Of a stretch of 64,000 bases of DNA, positions 54,273 through 61,392 are shown piece by piece. A program made the position numbers and the translations under genes. The notes under the pieces are model-generated. The model was not told the origin of the DNA and searched no databases. It saw nothing but the letters and a program-made list of their open reading frames with translations. The stretch's first letter is position 1; each line of letters begins with the position of its first letter. The DNA is taken from NCBI RefSeq assembly GCF_029081005.1, contig NZ_JAJQTQ010000005.1, positions 146,013 to 210,012 on the forward strand, read 5' to 3'. The DNA is from Halomonas elongata (lineage in GTDB: Bacteria > Pseudomonadota > Gammaproteobacteria > Pseudomonadales > Halomonadaceae).

Positions 54273-54570
54273 CCCCGAGAGATTCCATGATGGCCCCGTC
54301 CACTACATCCCGGGACCATACACCTAGGGTTTGCAAAGGCATCATCGTCCGCGTTTTTAACCCTCTCCAATTTTGCTATCTCCCTGACTTATGATCATCA
54401 TTAGCCTTCCTTACACAAATGGCAATATGTCTAAGCGTCGCGATAGCGAAATATTATAAAATAATTGATTGCTCATTATTATAATAAATTAGAATTTTAA
54501 AAATGCACTGCTAATTGTTAAATGGCTGCTAATAATCAGCGGTTAAATTAATGACCAAGAGGGCATGAAA
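54273..54570. other. AT-rich spacer before the RiPP precursor
   Basis: About 298 bp that becomes very AT-rich from 54340 (runs such as ATTATTATAATAAATT at 54476-54490), in sharp contrast with the GC-rich flanks. TATAAT occurs at 54480-54485 but without a convincing -35 box. No gene. It probably contains the promoter of the precursor gene and marks foreign DNA. Confidence 0.5.
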
Positions 54571-54690
54571 ATGAACACTCTTTCTACAGATGCATTTGAA
54601 GTCAATTTTGAAGTTCTCGATGAGAGGGTAAACTTTATCTGCGAGGAGGCTGTTAACTTCTTATCAGAAGATGAAGCCGAGGAAAGTTAA
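54571..54690 (+). CDS. Putative RiPP precursor peptide
   Basis: 39 residues starting at ATG 54571, nine bases after AGAGGG; an in-frame ATG at 54565 is too close to that site. The peptide is acidic, has a single Cys, and contains three VNF triplets (FEVNF, ERVNF, EAVNF) with CEEAVNF in the second half and an acidic end SEDEAEES. It directly precedes a gene for a ThiF-like enzyme with a peptide-binding N-terminal domain and one for an MFS exporter, the arrangement of microcin C and pantocin A clusters. It lacks the C-terminal Asn used by microcin C. The Glu-Glu pair recalls pantocin A, but this is inference. Confidence 0.6.
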   Translation: MNTLSTDAFEVNFEVLDERVNFICEEAVNFLSEDEAEES

Positions 54691-54700
54691 ATGGCATTAT

Positions 54701-54735
54701 GGCTTGGCTGGTAACCAGCCAAGCCTTTATATTTT
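54701..54735 (+). terminator. Attenuator-like hairpin between precursor and enzyme genes
   Basis: GGCTTGGCTGG (54701-54711), TAA loop, CCAGCCAAGCC (54715-54725), then TTTATATTTT: a perfect 11-bp stem. It would give high precursor and low enzyme levels, as in microcin operons. A seven-codon frame (MALWLGW, 54691-54714) starting right after the precursor stop lies within the stem. Confidence 0.75.
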
Positions 54736-54751
54736 CCAGAGGGGAGTAAAA

Positions 54752-55878
54752 ATGCTAAAACCCATGCTTAAAAAATCTCATCATATACTTAGGAGCCCTG
54801 ATGGAGATATCTGTATTGGTGAGTTACCAGGTTCTTCTTATGTTGTAAAAAAACCTCCCCAAGCATTCGTCGACCTCCTTCACTGGTTGAATGGTGATTT
54901 TAGCATTGAGAGAATAAAGGCTGCATACAAAAAACAGCATTCTGAAATCAAAAACCCTGAAAGCGTGGTTGAAAAGGTAATATCACACTTATCCAAATTG
55001 AATCTTCTTGAAGATGCCTCGAGAACATCAAAGCTCTTGAGCCAGCAAGAGATTGAGCTATACGACAGACAGCTGTTGTATTTTTCTCAAGTTGAAAAGA
55101 ATAACCTCCCTAGCTTCATCTACCAAGAGAGGTTAAAAAAACCAAGGTTGCTGTTTTTGGCTTAGGAGGATGGGGGACTTGGGTTTCCAAACTTCTTGCT
55201 CTTCATGGGTTCGGTAACTTAAGGCTTGTTGATGGAGATAAGGTTGAAACCTCAAATCTCAATAGGCAGGTTTTATTTCGATTTAGACATGTAGGAATGT
55301 CTAAAGCAGAGGCTTGTAAAGAAAGCATACAAGATATAAATCCTTTTGTACATGCTGAGGCCGTTGATGAATACGTAACTGGGAGTGGGGATAAAATAGA
55401 AAATCTTTTAGATGGTGTGGATTTATTGTTCTTGGCGTGGGTAAACCTCTCAGCATTTACGGGAAAATCCGTCGCATCAAAGATTCATGAAATTGCCAAG
55501 AAGAAGGGCGTAAAAATCATTGAGTTTGGCGGTGATCCCCAAAGCGTTTATGTGGGGCCTATATATTATGCTGACAATGACAGCATAAGCCTAAGCGATG
55601 TCAATGCCATGGTGAAAAAAGAATGGTTTGACGATGTGCCAGGAGACGTGAAGAAGTTTAGAGATGCAAGGATTAACGAAATGTACGATGATGGAAACAG
55701 GATCGTAAATGCTTGGCAAACCTCTCCTTCATTGTCAATCATGGCGGGAATGGCTGTGGATCAAGCAGTAAAACTTATAAGTGAGTGTGAGCCTGCGTCA
55801 CTAACAGGAAAAAGAATCACTCTTTCATTGCAAAGCTATACTTTAAAGGAGACGTTCTTTGATCAGCGCGGCAAATAG
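54752..55878 (+). CDS. ThiF/MccB-PaaA-like RiPP enzyme, needs -1 frameshift
   Basis: Start ATG 54752 after GGGGAG. Residues 1-90 look like a PqqD-type peptide-binding domain (FVDLLHWLNGDFSIERI; VISHLSKLNLLED). The frame meets a stop at 55163-55165, but a -1 shift on A7 (55135-55141) restores a 375-aa protein with the E1/ThiF core: VAVFGLGGWG, LRLVDGDKVETSNLNRQVLF and a C-terminal domain. The MccB zinc Cys pairs are missing. MccB adenylates a peptide; PaaA cyclises Glu residues. Either chemistry is possible. AT-rich, unlike the neighbours. Alternatives to recoding are a real mutation or a homopolymer sequencing error. Confidence 0.7.
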
Positions 55879-57127
55879 AAAAGATTCCGGGCTGCCCATT
55901 GCTCACTTGTTCTCGGAGTTTGGCTTCCAATTTTCATATATCATCATACCCTTGATAGCGGCAAGAGCCCTAAACGCATCAGGATTTCAGATGGGGATCT
56001 TGATGTCAGTGGGGGCTGTCAGCGTTTTAGCTGCCCCATTTGTTGGGGCAGCATTTGATAAAAATAGAAAGTATGTGGCAGGCATGATTGTTTCCGATAT
56101 GGCAAGAGCCATACTTTACTTTGCCATAATCATGAGCTTTTCATACATAAACATGTACTTTCTAGTTACTCTAATGCTTGGCATAACTTTTTTTACAATC
56201 TCGTTTGACATTTGCAGGACATCATATGTGGCGGACAATTACAAATCACCACATAACTTCAACAGCTTGCTTCTTCTTATCACGTCTGCAGCAGAGATTA
56301 TAGGCCCTGGAGCTGCATCGCTTTCTTTGTCAAGCATGGGGTATCAAGCCTCGCTTGGGTTCGTATGCGTTTCATTCTTGCTTTCAGCATTTTTCATCTT
56401 ATACCCGAAGCTTAATAGAGCTTCTTTCTACACTTGCAACTATGGCCAGACGGAGATAGATTGCAAACCCTACTCCGATGATAAAAAATCCATTGGAGCA
56501 TTAAGCGCCGCTTATTACATCATTAGAAATAGGGATATCTTCAGTTTTTTTGTTCTTGCTATTGGATGGTCTTTTTGCTCCAGGGTCTTGATGTCGGTTT
56601 TTTTTATAAGCTCTGTTAAGAACTTTGGGCTTACGGATTATGAAGTGAGCCTCCCTGTTGTAATAGGCGGAGTGGGCACAATTTTATCCGCTTTGATTTG
56701 CAGATTTTTTTTTGGTGGGCGTAACCTGCTAGCCTTTAATAGAGGGTTCTTTTTTTGTATCTTTCTAGCGGCAGTTAGCTTGTTTTTTTCTGACAAAATC
56801 AGCTCGTTGTCATTATTTCTTTTATGCTGCTTTATGTTTCTTTTGTTCCTTGGTGCAGGGGCCTGCAGGACGAGCTCTCTTACCTATCGCCAGGTCAACG
56901 TGAACATTGATCTTCTTGGGAAGATAAACTCCTATTTCTTTATAGGGACTAATGTTTCGATTCCTTTCGGAGCTATGCTGGGTGGGGTGATGTATGATTG
57001 CGGAGGTTTGGAAATGGTTTCAGTATCAAGCCTTCTGATGTTTTTTGTTTTTTTGTCAATGTCATTTATTGACCCCGAAAAAATGTTTTTTAGAAGCTAT
57101 TTGAATTCTCGTGACCAAGAACAATGA
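55859..57127 (+). CDS. MFS exporter of the RiPP cluster
   Basis: 422 residues with about 12 transmembrane helices and MFS features (the GAAFDKNRKY loop between helices 2 and 3, a variant of motif A). Translation probably starts at TTG 55859, seven bases after AGGAG, overlapping the ThiF-like gene by 20 bases. By analogy with MccC and the pantocin exporter it would export the modified peptide and give self-immunity. AT-rich with T runs, like the rest of the cluster. Confidence 0.75.
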   Translation: MISAANRKDSGLPIAHLFSEFGFQFSYIIIPLIAARALNASGFQMGILMSVGAVSVLAAPFVGAAFDKNRKYVAGMIVSDMARAILYFAIIMSFSYINMYFLVTLMLGITFFTISFDICRTSYVADNYKSPHNFNSLLLLITSAAEIIGPGAASLSLSSMGYQASLGFVCVSFLLSAFFILYPKLNRASFYTCNYGQTEIDCKPYSDDKKSIGALSAAYYIIRNRDIFSFFVLAIGWSFCSRVLMSVFFISSVKNFGLTDYEVSLPVVIGGVGTILSALICRFFFGGRNLLAFNRGFFFCIFLAAVSLFFSDKISSLSLFLLCCFMFLLFLGAGACRTSSLTYRQVNVNIDLLGKINSYFFIGTNVSIPFGAMLGGVMYDCGGLEMVSVSSLLMFFVFLSMSFIDPEKMFFRSYLNSRDQEQ

Positions 57128-57206
57128 ATGTGGCCCTGTCGTTGTAGTTGTAGGGTGGGAGGCAGCTCAGCCCATAAGGAAGTTCGAGCGGTAATATCTG
57201 GTCGGT

Positions 57207-57348
57207 TCAGTAGCGCCGTACCTCAATGGTGGGTCGCCCCTTGTCCGTGACGATGACCGCCTTTCCCGAGATTTCGACTTAGAGAATAGAGTTCGAGCGC
57301 CTGGGCTTTGAACTCTGACCAAGACACCTGACGTATACATCTCCCCAT
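57207..57348 (-). pseudogene. Decayed Phd/YefM-like antitoxin
   Basis: Reading from ATG at 57348, the first frame gives IRQVSWSEFKAQALEL, the usual N-terminus of Phd-type antitoxins; about 20 codons later another frame continues ISGKAVIVTDKGRPTIEVRRY to a stop at 57207. A frameshift separates the halves. No toxin gene is next to it. Confidence 0.6.
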
Positions 57349-57524
57349 CATAAAGTGTATGATCCCGGGAAGTGCCCAAAATTTTTGCGTACAGCCGCCA
57401 CGAGGGAAAGGGAAATGGCGCAGGCAAAGGGCTTGAATGGAAGGGGGAGTAAGGGGAAGGGGCTTACCCGGATTACAGGGGGAGAACCCCAAAGGGCCAG
57501 GGAAAGGGCAAAGGGCGCTTCCCC
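57349..57524. other. Spacer with 42-bp repeat and G-runs
   Basis: Contains the right copy of the 42-bp direct repeat (57366-57407) and four G-runs at 57443-57447, 57453-57456, 57459-57462 and 57478-57482 that could form a G-quadruplex on the plus strand. No gene seen. Confidence 0.4.
57366..57407 (+). repeat. 42-bp direct repeat, right copy
   Basis: Matches 53371-53412 in the same orientation, with differences only around the A/T run in the middle. It closes the block with the RiPP genes. Confidence 0.8.
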
Positions 57525-58316
57525 CTAATACCCTCTTACGAACTTGGAAACGAAAGTTGCGATAGCCCATCGGAAAGGAGATCGATAAGCTCTTTCCCAG
57601 TCTTGGGTGCTGGACTTCAGTTGGTTTTGCAGCCCCCACCTTTCCATCTCCAGCATGCCCTTCTCGCGCACTTGCTCCGACAGGTACTCGTCGAGATTGC
57701 ACCATTCCAGCTTGGCACTCAGCGACAGCCTTTTCTCCTCAGACAGCGGCGTCAGGTCCTTGGCCAGCATAGGTGCTGACCGTCCTGCCAACTTGCGTTC
57801 ATCCAGATACTCGAAGATGAGGCCGAAGTTTTCGTAGAAGCGATTGCGACGACTTGTGTTCTCTCCTCGAGCATCGGATTCCAGTAGCCTGACAGGCATC
57901 ACACTTGCTTCTGGCCACTGCCGAGCCCAATGAACGATCTCGTTCATGAAGAAGGAGCCGATACCACGCCCTGCAAGCCACCCCGGGTCTACGACACAAT
58001 AACCACCTTCGGAGATAAAGGAGCTTGTAAGGCGCACATGAGGCCCCCCCATGATGCAGCACTCATATGATGCTGAAAACTCACCTCCTTCTCGCATCCG
58101 TCCCAGCACGGTTCCTGAGATTATCTGGTAGTGAAATCTCAGACTGACACTTGTCACCACCCCTTCATGCTGAGAGAGCCGTTCATCACGCTCAACCAGG
58201 AGAGCAACTTCCTTGTCCTGCTCTTCAGACGGTTTGAGACGCAGCACGAAGATCCGCGGTGTTGAGAAATTGTCCCTCGAGCTAACTTTGTCGAGCGATG
58301 GCAGTGACTTGAACAT
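57525..58316 (-). CDS. GNAT-family N-acetyltransferase
   Basis: 263 residues from ATG 58316 with a GGAGG site; a frame ten residues longer is less likely. The acetyl-CoA site is VVDPGWLAGRGIGSFFMNEIVHWA (R/Q-x-x-G-x-G/A form), followed by RNRFYENFGLIFEY, the usual late GNAT motif. The C-terminal 70 residues are helical and extra to the fold. In microcin C clusters an acetyltransferase (MccE) gives immunity; here the gene is GC-rich and outside the repeat pair, so a link to the RiPP cluster is doubtful. Confidence 0.72.
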   Translation of the reverse strand: MFKSLPSLDKVSSRDNFSTPRIFVLRLKPSEEQDKEVALLVERDERLSQHEGVVTSVSLRFHYQIISGTVLGRMREGGEFSASYECCIMGGPHVRLTSSFISEGGYCVVDPGWLAGRGIGSFFMNEIVHWARQWPEASVMPVRLLESDARGENTSRRNRFYENFGLIFEYLDERKLAGRSAPMLAKDLTPLSEEKRLSLSAKLEWCNLDEYLSEQVREKGMLEMERWGLQNQLKSSTQDWERAYRSPFRWAIATFVSKFVRGY

Positions 58317-58357
58317 TGAACCTCCTTCCATGGCCGCTTCGGACATCGTGATGACTC

Positions 58358-58393
58358 ACGCCCAGGCGGGGCTTGCAAGCCCCGCCTGGGCGT
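58358..58393. terminator. Perfect 36-bp palindrome
   Basis: ACGCCCAGGCGGGGCTTG and its exact complement join without a loop base (58358-58393), followed by TTTC. It lies between divergent genes, so it may be a relic terminator, a protein site or part of the leader of the plus-strand gene. Confidence 0.5.
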
Positions 58394-58411
58394 TTCATAC
58401 TCAATTTGCAC

Positions 58412-58510
58412 CCGTTGGCTGCTGACGGCAACAGCAGCACCCTTTGCCCTTCGGGGCAGCCCGAAAGCCGTAACGCATCCCGAGAGACGGCGCCCGCAAG
58501 GGCTGGATGC
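58412..58510 (+). ncRNA. Structured RNA element, copy 2
   Basis: Second copy of the element at 24511-24611. Helices: GCTGCTG/CAGCAGC, GCCC-TTCG-GGGC, GCCGT/ACGGC with GCATCC in the loop able to pair with GGATGC, and GCCC-GCAA-GGGC (a GNRA loop). Differences from copy 1 mostly keep the pairing. It lies just before leader 4 and the 79-aa gene. Confidence 0.6.
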
Positions 58511-58522
58511 TACCTCACCCTA

Positions 58523-58554
58523 CCAGGGAGACTCTCCCTGGACGGGAGTCTCCC
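58523..58554 (+). promoter_or_regulatory. Alternative-pairing leader 4 (79-aa gene)
   Basis: Hairpin CCAGGGAGA-C-TCTCCCTGG at 58523-58541. GGGAGACT (58526-58533) can pair instead with AGTCTCCC (58547-58554), a perfect 8-bp match. The AAGGAG ribosome-binding site follows. Confidence 0.6.
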
Positions 58555-58575
58555 ATCTAATATAAGGAGATTCCC

Positions 58576-58815
58576 ATGCAGCTAGGCATTGCCTTGTACA
58601 ACGCCTTGCGTTCCGCCGACATCTCGGATGAGAAGGCAATGGATGTCGTCAATGCTCTGGAGAGCGAGATGAATCAGCACCTTGCAACCAAGCATGACCT
58701 GAAACAGGAGATCAGTCAGTTAGAAACTCGGCTGACCGTTCGGATTGGCGGCATGATTGCTGGCTCAGTCGGCGTTCTCAGTATCGTCATGGCTGTGTTG
58801 AAGGTCTTCGGCTGA
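58576..58815 (+). CDS. Small coiled-coil membrane protein (DUF1640-like)
   Basis: 79 residues: a helical N-terminus (SDEKAMDVVNALESEM), a coiled coil (HLATKHDLKQEISQLETRL) and one C-terminal transmembrane helix (about 58-78). This resembles DUF1640/CCDC90-like small proteins that are frequent on ICEs and phages. Function unknown. AAGGAG ribosome-binding site. Confidence 0.7.
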   Translation: MQLGIALYNALRSADISDEKAMDVVNALESEMNQHLATKHDLKQEISQLETRLTVRIGGMIAGSVGVLSIVMAVLKVFG

Positions 58816-58847
58816 CCCAACAGCTTCGATCTACCTCTGTACTTCTA

Positions 58848-58888
58848 CCCATCTGGGGACACATCCCCAATGGGGATGGTGTGTCTCC
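58848..58888 (+). promoter_or_regulatory. Alternative-pairing leader 5 (177-aa gene)
   Basis: Outer CCATC/GATGG (58849-58853 / 58875-58879) encloses GGGGA/TCCCC. GGGGACACA (58855-58863) can pair with TGTGTCTCC (58880-58888) with one G-U; the same strand in leader 1 reads GGGGAAAC with GTTTCTCC, a compensatory change. Confidence 0.6.
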
Positions 58889-58914
58889 CGGATTTGATCC
58901 ACTGGAGCATCACC

Positions 58915-59448
58915 ATGAAGAAGAATCCGCTCAAAGGCTCTCGCACCTTAATTCTCTCCGTTCTGATTCCGCTTATGTTTCCGCAGGTCATGCCCGAGCC
59001 ACTCCGGTGGATCTGGTTGACGCTTGTCGCCCTGGTGGTGCTCAAGCGCCTCGGAATCATCAGCTTCGGCCTCGATCGTAGTGCATGCGATGAAGGTGAG
59101 ACGACTTCCTCGAAGTCCTCTGCCTCCGATCAAGACGGCGTTACACATCGAGGAGAGATCGTTGCCCATGGCAGCGCTCCCTATCAGTTCGATGAGGCAA
59201 ACCGCCTCAGCTATTACATCACGCTGCGAAATGAGCGTGGTGATGACAGGACCGTGTGGGGTGTCGATCTCAAGCGCGTGGCGCAAGAGACCACGCTGGC
59301 GGTTGGGGACACCGTCGCGCTCGAGTTTCTCGGACGTGAAGCGGTCGTCGTCAAACAGCCGGTTCGCAATGAACAGGGGCATGTCGTGAATCATCGCAAG
59401 GTGAGCACGCATCGCTATTCCTGGAAGGCACACGTTCTGCCGGTATAA
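58915..59448 (+). CDS. Membrane-anchored protein with KfrB-like domain
   Basis: 177 residues. Two hydrophobic segments (about 9-45) and then a cytosolic domain: SYYITLRNERGDDRTVWGVDLKRV, GDTVALEFLGREAVVV, ending in RYSWKAHVL. This W-G-x-D-L and G-D-x-V-x-L pattern is the small beta domain found at the end of many plasmid relaxases and primases and in KfrB. The match is by eye. Function here unknown. Confidence 0.6.
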   Translation: MKKNPLKGSRTLILSVLIPLMFPQVMPEPLRWIWLTLVALVVLKRLGIISFGLDRSACDEGETTSSKSSASDQDGVTHRGEIVAHGSAPYQFDEANRLSYYITLRNERGDDRTVWGVDLKRVAQETTLAVGDTVALEFLGREAVVVKQPVRNEQGHVVNHRKVSTHRYSWKAHVLPV

Positions 59449-59463
59449 ACCAAGCGGTATCCA

Positions 59464-59512
59464 CCCCAAGGGGAAGTTCTTTCCCTTTGGGGCGAGGTGC
59501 TTCCCCTTTTTT
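59464..59512 (+). promoter_or_regulatory. Alternative-pairing leader 6, terminator-like
   Basis: Hairpin CCAAGGGGAAG / TTTCCCTTTGG (59466-59490) competes with GGGGAAG (59470-59476) pairing to CTTCCCC (59500-59506). The second partner is followed by six T, so this form would be a terminator. Confidence 0.6.
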
Positions 59513-59534
59513 GTTCAATCGAAGGAGAAGCACG

Positions 59535-59933
59535 ATGAATACTGCTACGACTCAACATGCCGTTCCGCGCCTCGATGTCACTACCAAGGCCATGTATCGC
59601 GGCCTGTGCCCATCAGATCGGAACTGCATGGTCCACATGGAGCAGCCTCTGTTGAACGAGGTTGTCATGTTATCTGCCGCTACCTCAGCACATGAGCGTG
59701 TGCCTGGGATGTTCTGGCTGGATCTCATAGACGGCTTCATGGACAGCGCGAGAGACCAACTCGCCGGTGTTCCTTCGGGCTGTCGTGTCTTTGACTGTGA
59801 GGTCGAGGTACACGGCAACCCCAGCGTCAGCAACTTGCCATGCTCACTGCGGGTTCATGTCGAGGTGCAGCGCTTCTGGCACAAGCAAGTGCTGGTGTTC
59901 TCTCTGGCCGGTCACAGCGTCATGGCTGCCTGA
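59535..59933 (+). CDS. Hypothetical protein
   Basis: 132 residues, soluble, with four Cys spread along the chain. Contains FWLDLIDGFMDSARDQLAGVPSGCRVFDCEVEVHG. No family recognised. AAGGAG ribosome-binding site. A small cargo gene with the same leader type as its neighbours. Confidence 0.6.
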   Translation: MNTATTQHAVPRLDVTTKAMYRGLCPSDRNCMVHMEQPLLNEVVMLSAATSAHERVPGMFWLDLIDGFMDSARDQLAGVPSGCRVFDCEVEVHGNPSVSNLPCSLRVHVEVQRFWHKQVLVFSLAGHSVMAA

Positions 59934-59954
59934 CCCTCCCTTTATCCACGACAT

Positions 59955-60022
59955 AGCCCGGTTCGCCGGGCTCTTCTCTCCTACCCCGACCGGGATGCGC
60001 TCCCGGTGGGGGCCTCTCGGTC
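59955..60022 (+). promoter_or_regulatory. Hairpin and alternative-pairing leader 7 (ardC)
   Basis: AGCCCGG-TTCG-CCGGGCT (59955-59972) is a terminator-like hairpin after the previous gene. Next, ACCGGGA-TGCGC-TCCCGGT lies at 59989-60007, flanked by CCCC/GGGG; GACCGGGA (59988-59995) can pair instead with TCTCGGTC (60015-60022) with one G-U. Confidence 0.55.
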
Positions 60023-60039
60023 GTCATCTTGAGGGTCTA

Positions 60040-60984
60040 ATGATGGCCGACATCTACCAAGCCGTAACCGACCGTATCGTGGCACAGCTGGAACAGGGCA
60101 CTATCCCCTGGGTAAAGCCCTGGAACCGCTCAGATAAACCGGAACCGGCCCTGACGCCCCGCAATGCGGTTACCGGCCGCCCCTACAATGGCATCAACGT
60201 CGTGCTGTTGTGGTCGGCCGCGGCGGAAAACGGCTATACGCAGGACCGCTGGCTCACCTTCAAGCAAGCCAAGGAGGCCGGCGGCAGCGTCAAGAAAGGC
60301 GAGACATCGACACTCGCCTGCTTCTACAAGCCGATGAAGAAGCCCAAGCTCGACGATGACGGCAACCAGGAGCTGGACGAGGAAGGCAATCCCAAGGAAG
60401 AGCGTTTCGCGATCCTTCGTGGGTTCAACCTCTTCAACATCGACCAGTGTGAAGGGTTGCCGGACGAGATCACTGAGCCGGGATCTTCTGTCGAGGCGGC
60501 CTTTTCACCTCATGAGGAGGCCGATCATGTGATGGCGTCCAGTGGCGTGGCGATCGAGCATATCGAAGGTAACCAGGCTTTCTACACGCCAGCCCTGGAC
60601 CGGATTCGGCTACCGGCACGCCACCAGTTCGATCTGGCCGAGCGCTACTACAGCACGGCCCTGCACGAACTGGTGCATTCCACCGGCCACCAAAAGCGAC
60701 TGGCCCGTGAGGGCATCGTCGCCTTTGATGGCTTTGGATCGCCGTCCTACGCGCGAGAGGAGCTGGTCGCGGAGCTGGGCATGGCCTATCTCTGCGGACA
60801 TCTCGGTATCGCCGGCGAGCTGCAGGACGCCAGTTACATCGCGAACTGGATCGCCGTGCTGCGCGAGGACAAGCGAGCCATCTTCAACGCCTCGGGCCAT
60901 GCCCGAGAGGCGGCCGAGTTCCTCCTGGAGCGGGCGGAAGTGACGCCCCGACAAGAGGCCTCAACCGGCCGACAATGTGCGTGA
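60040..60984 (+). CDS. ardC: ArdC-type antirestriction protein
   Basis: 314 residues (another ATG three bases later). N-terminal ssDNA-binding domain: DRIVAQLEQGTIPWVKPWN, RPYNGINVVLLW, RGFNLFNIDQCEGLP. C-terminal zinc metallopeptidase-like domain with HELVHSTGH, a REELVAELGMAYLC helix providing the Glu ligand. ArdC protects incoming single-stranded element DNA from host nucleases and restriction. It is the last clear ICE gene, preceded by leader 7 and followed by a terminator. Confidence 0.93.
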   Translation: MMADIYQAVTDRIVAQLEQGTIPWVKPWNRSDKPEPALTPRNAVTGRPYNGINVVLLWSAAAENGYTQDRWLTFKQAKEAGGSVKKGETSTLACFYKPMKKPKLDDDGNQELDEEGNPKEERFAILRGFNLFNIDQCEGLPDEITEPGSSVEAAFSPHEEADHVMASSGVAIEHIEGNQAFYTPALDRIRLPARHQFDLAERYYSTALHELVHSTGHQKRLAREGIVAFDGFGSPSYAREELVAELGMAYLCGHLGIAGELQDASYIANWIAVLREDKRAIFNASGHAREAAEFLLERAEVTPRQEASTGRQCA

Positions 60985-60988
60985 CGAC

Positions 60989-61015
60989 AAGGCCTGGGGA
61001 TTCCCCAGGCCTTTT
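60989..61015 (+). terminator. Rho-independent terminator after ardC
   Basis: AAGGCCTGGGG-ATT-CCCCAGGCCTT followed by T: an 11-bp perfect stem. Confidence 0.88.
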
Positions 61016-61392
61016 CATTACACCATCGCTCGGAGGTGTCCATGATTGCTGGGCAAGATCACATCACCGATAGCTACCATGCGATACGTACGCGGCATGT
61101 GCCGCATTTACCTGACCGAGTCTGAGTACCGTGGCTTCTGACGAGGGCGGTCAGAACATCGCCGATGCCGTATCGGCTCCTGACGCTGGCTGAGCCATAT
61201 GTGCATATCAGGCAAGGAAATAAATTAGTTCATTTTTTGTATAAGAAAAGTGCCCAATCCTTGTAATTCTCCCCCTCGACTCCCGACAAAATTACCAGGC
61301 ACGCAGAGTCGTGACCGAGCTCACTTAAGCGCATTTCACTAATAAAGGTGAAGCGCTTCTCTTACAATCATAAAAAAACGAGGTAGGGAACC
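61016..61392. other. Spacer with gene debris and possible porin promoter
   Basis: After a GGAGGTG site, ATG 61042 opens a short frame (MIAGQDHITDSYH, 27 codons) and a second one (MCRIYLTESEYRGF) follows in another frame, as if a small element gene were broken. From about 61210 the sequence is AT-richer. AAGCGC at 61327-61332 and GCGCTT at 61353-61358, with TTTCAC/GTGAA inside, form a dyad just before the porin: a possible operator. Confidence 0.35.

Larger units (their letters stand above)
8422..61015. mobile_element. PFGI-1/ICEclc-type integrating conjugative element (right end undefined)
   Basis: The gene order parA - dnaB-like - parB - DUF2857 - STY4528-type - PFL_4669 - ssb - topB - STY4534 - pilL - PFL_4693 ... 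traD ... traC ... traU-like - PFL_4711 - traG is the conserved backbone of PFGI-1/pKLC102/ICEclc elements with a type G mating apparatus. The left end is the split tRNA-Thr. The right limit is given only as the end of the last recognisable element-type gene (ardC). Relaxase (TraI), integrase and right attachment site are not in the window, so the element either continues or is truncated. Confidence 0.75.

Noticed and set aside
54691..54714. MALWLGW as a microcin C-type heptapeptide precursor
   Set aside because: No C-terminal Asn, no ribosome-binding site, and its codons form the arm of a hairpin; the 39-aa peptide is the better precursor.
54671..54751. Longer N-terminus of the ThiF-like protein from ATG 54671
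   Set aside because: That start lies inside the precursor gene and the hairpin; the ATG at 54752 has a proper GGGGAG site and gives the expected PqqD-like N-terminus.
57525..58316. GNAT gene as the MccE-like immunity gene of the RiPP cluster
   Set aside because: It is on the opposite strand, GC-rich, beyond the 42-bp repeat and has a different layout from MccE; a link cannot be supported.
61250..61290. CTTGTAATTCTCCCC as the right attachment half of tRNA-Thr
   Set aside because: Only about eight bases match around the anticodon and no T-arm or acceptor 3' strand follows.
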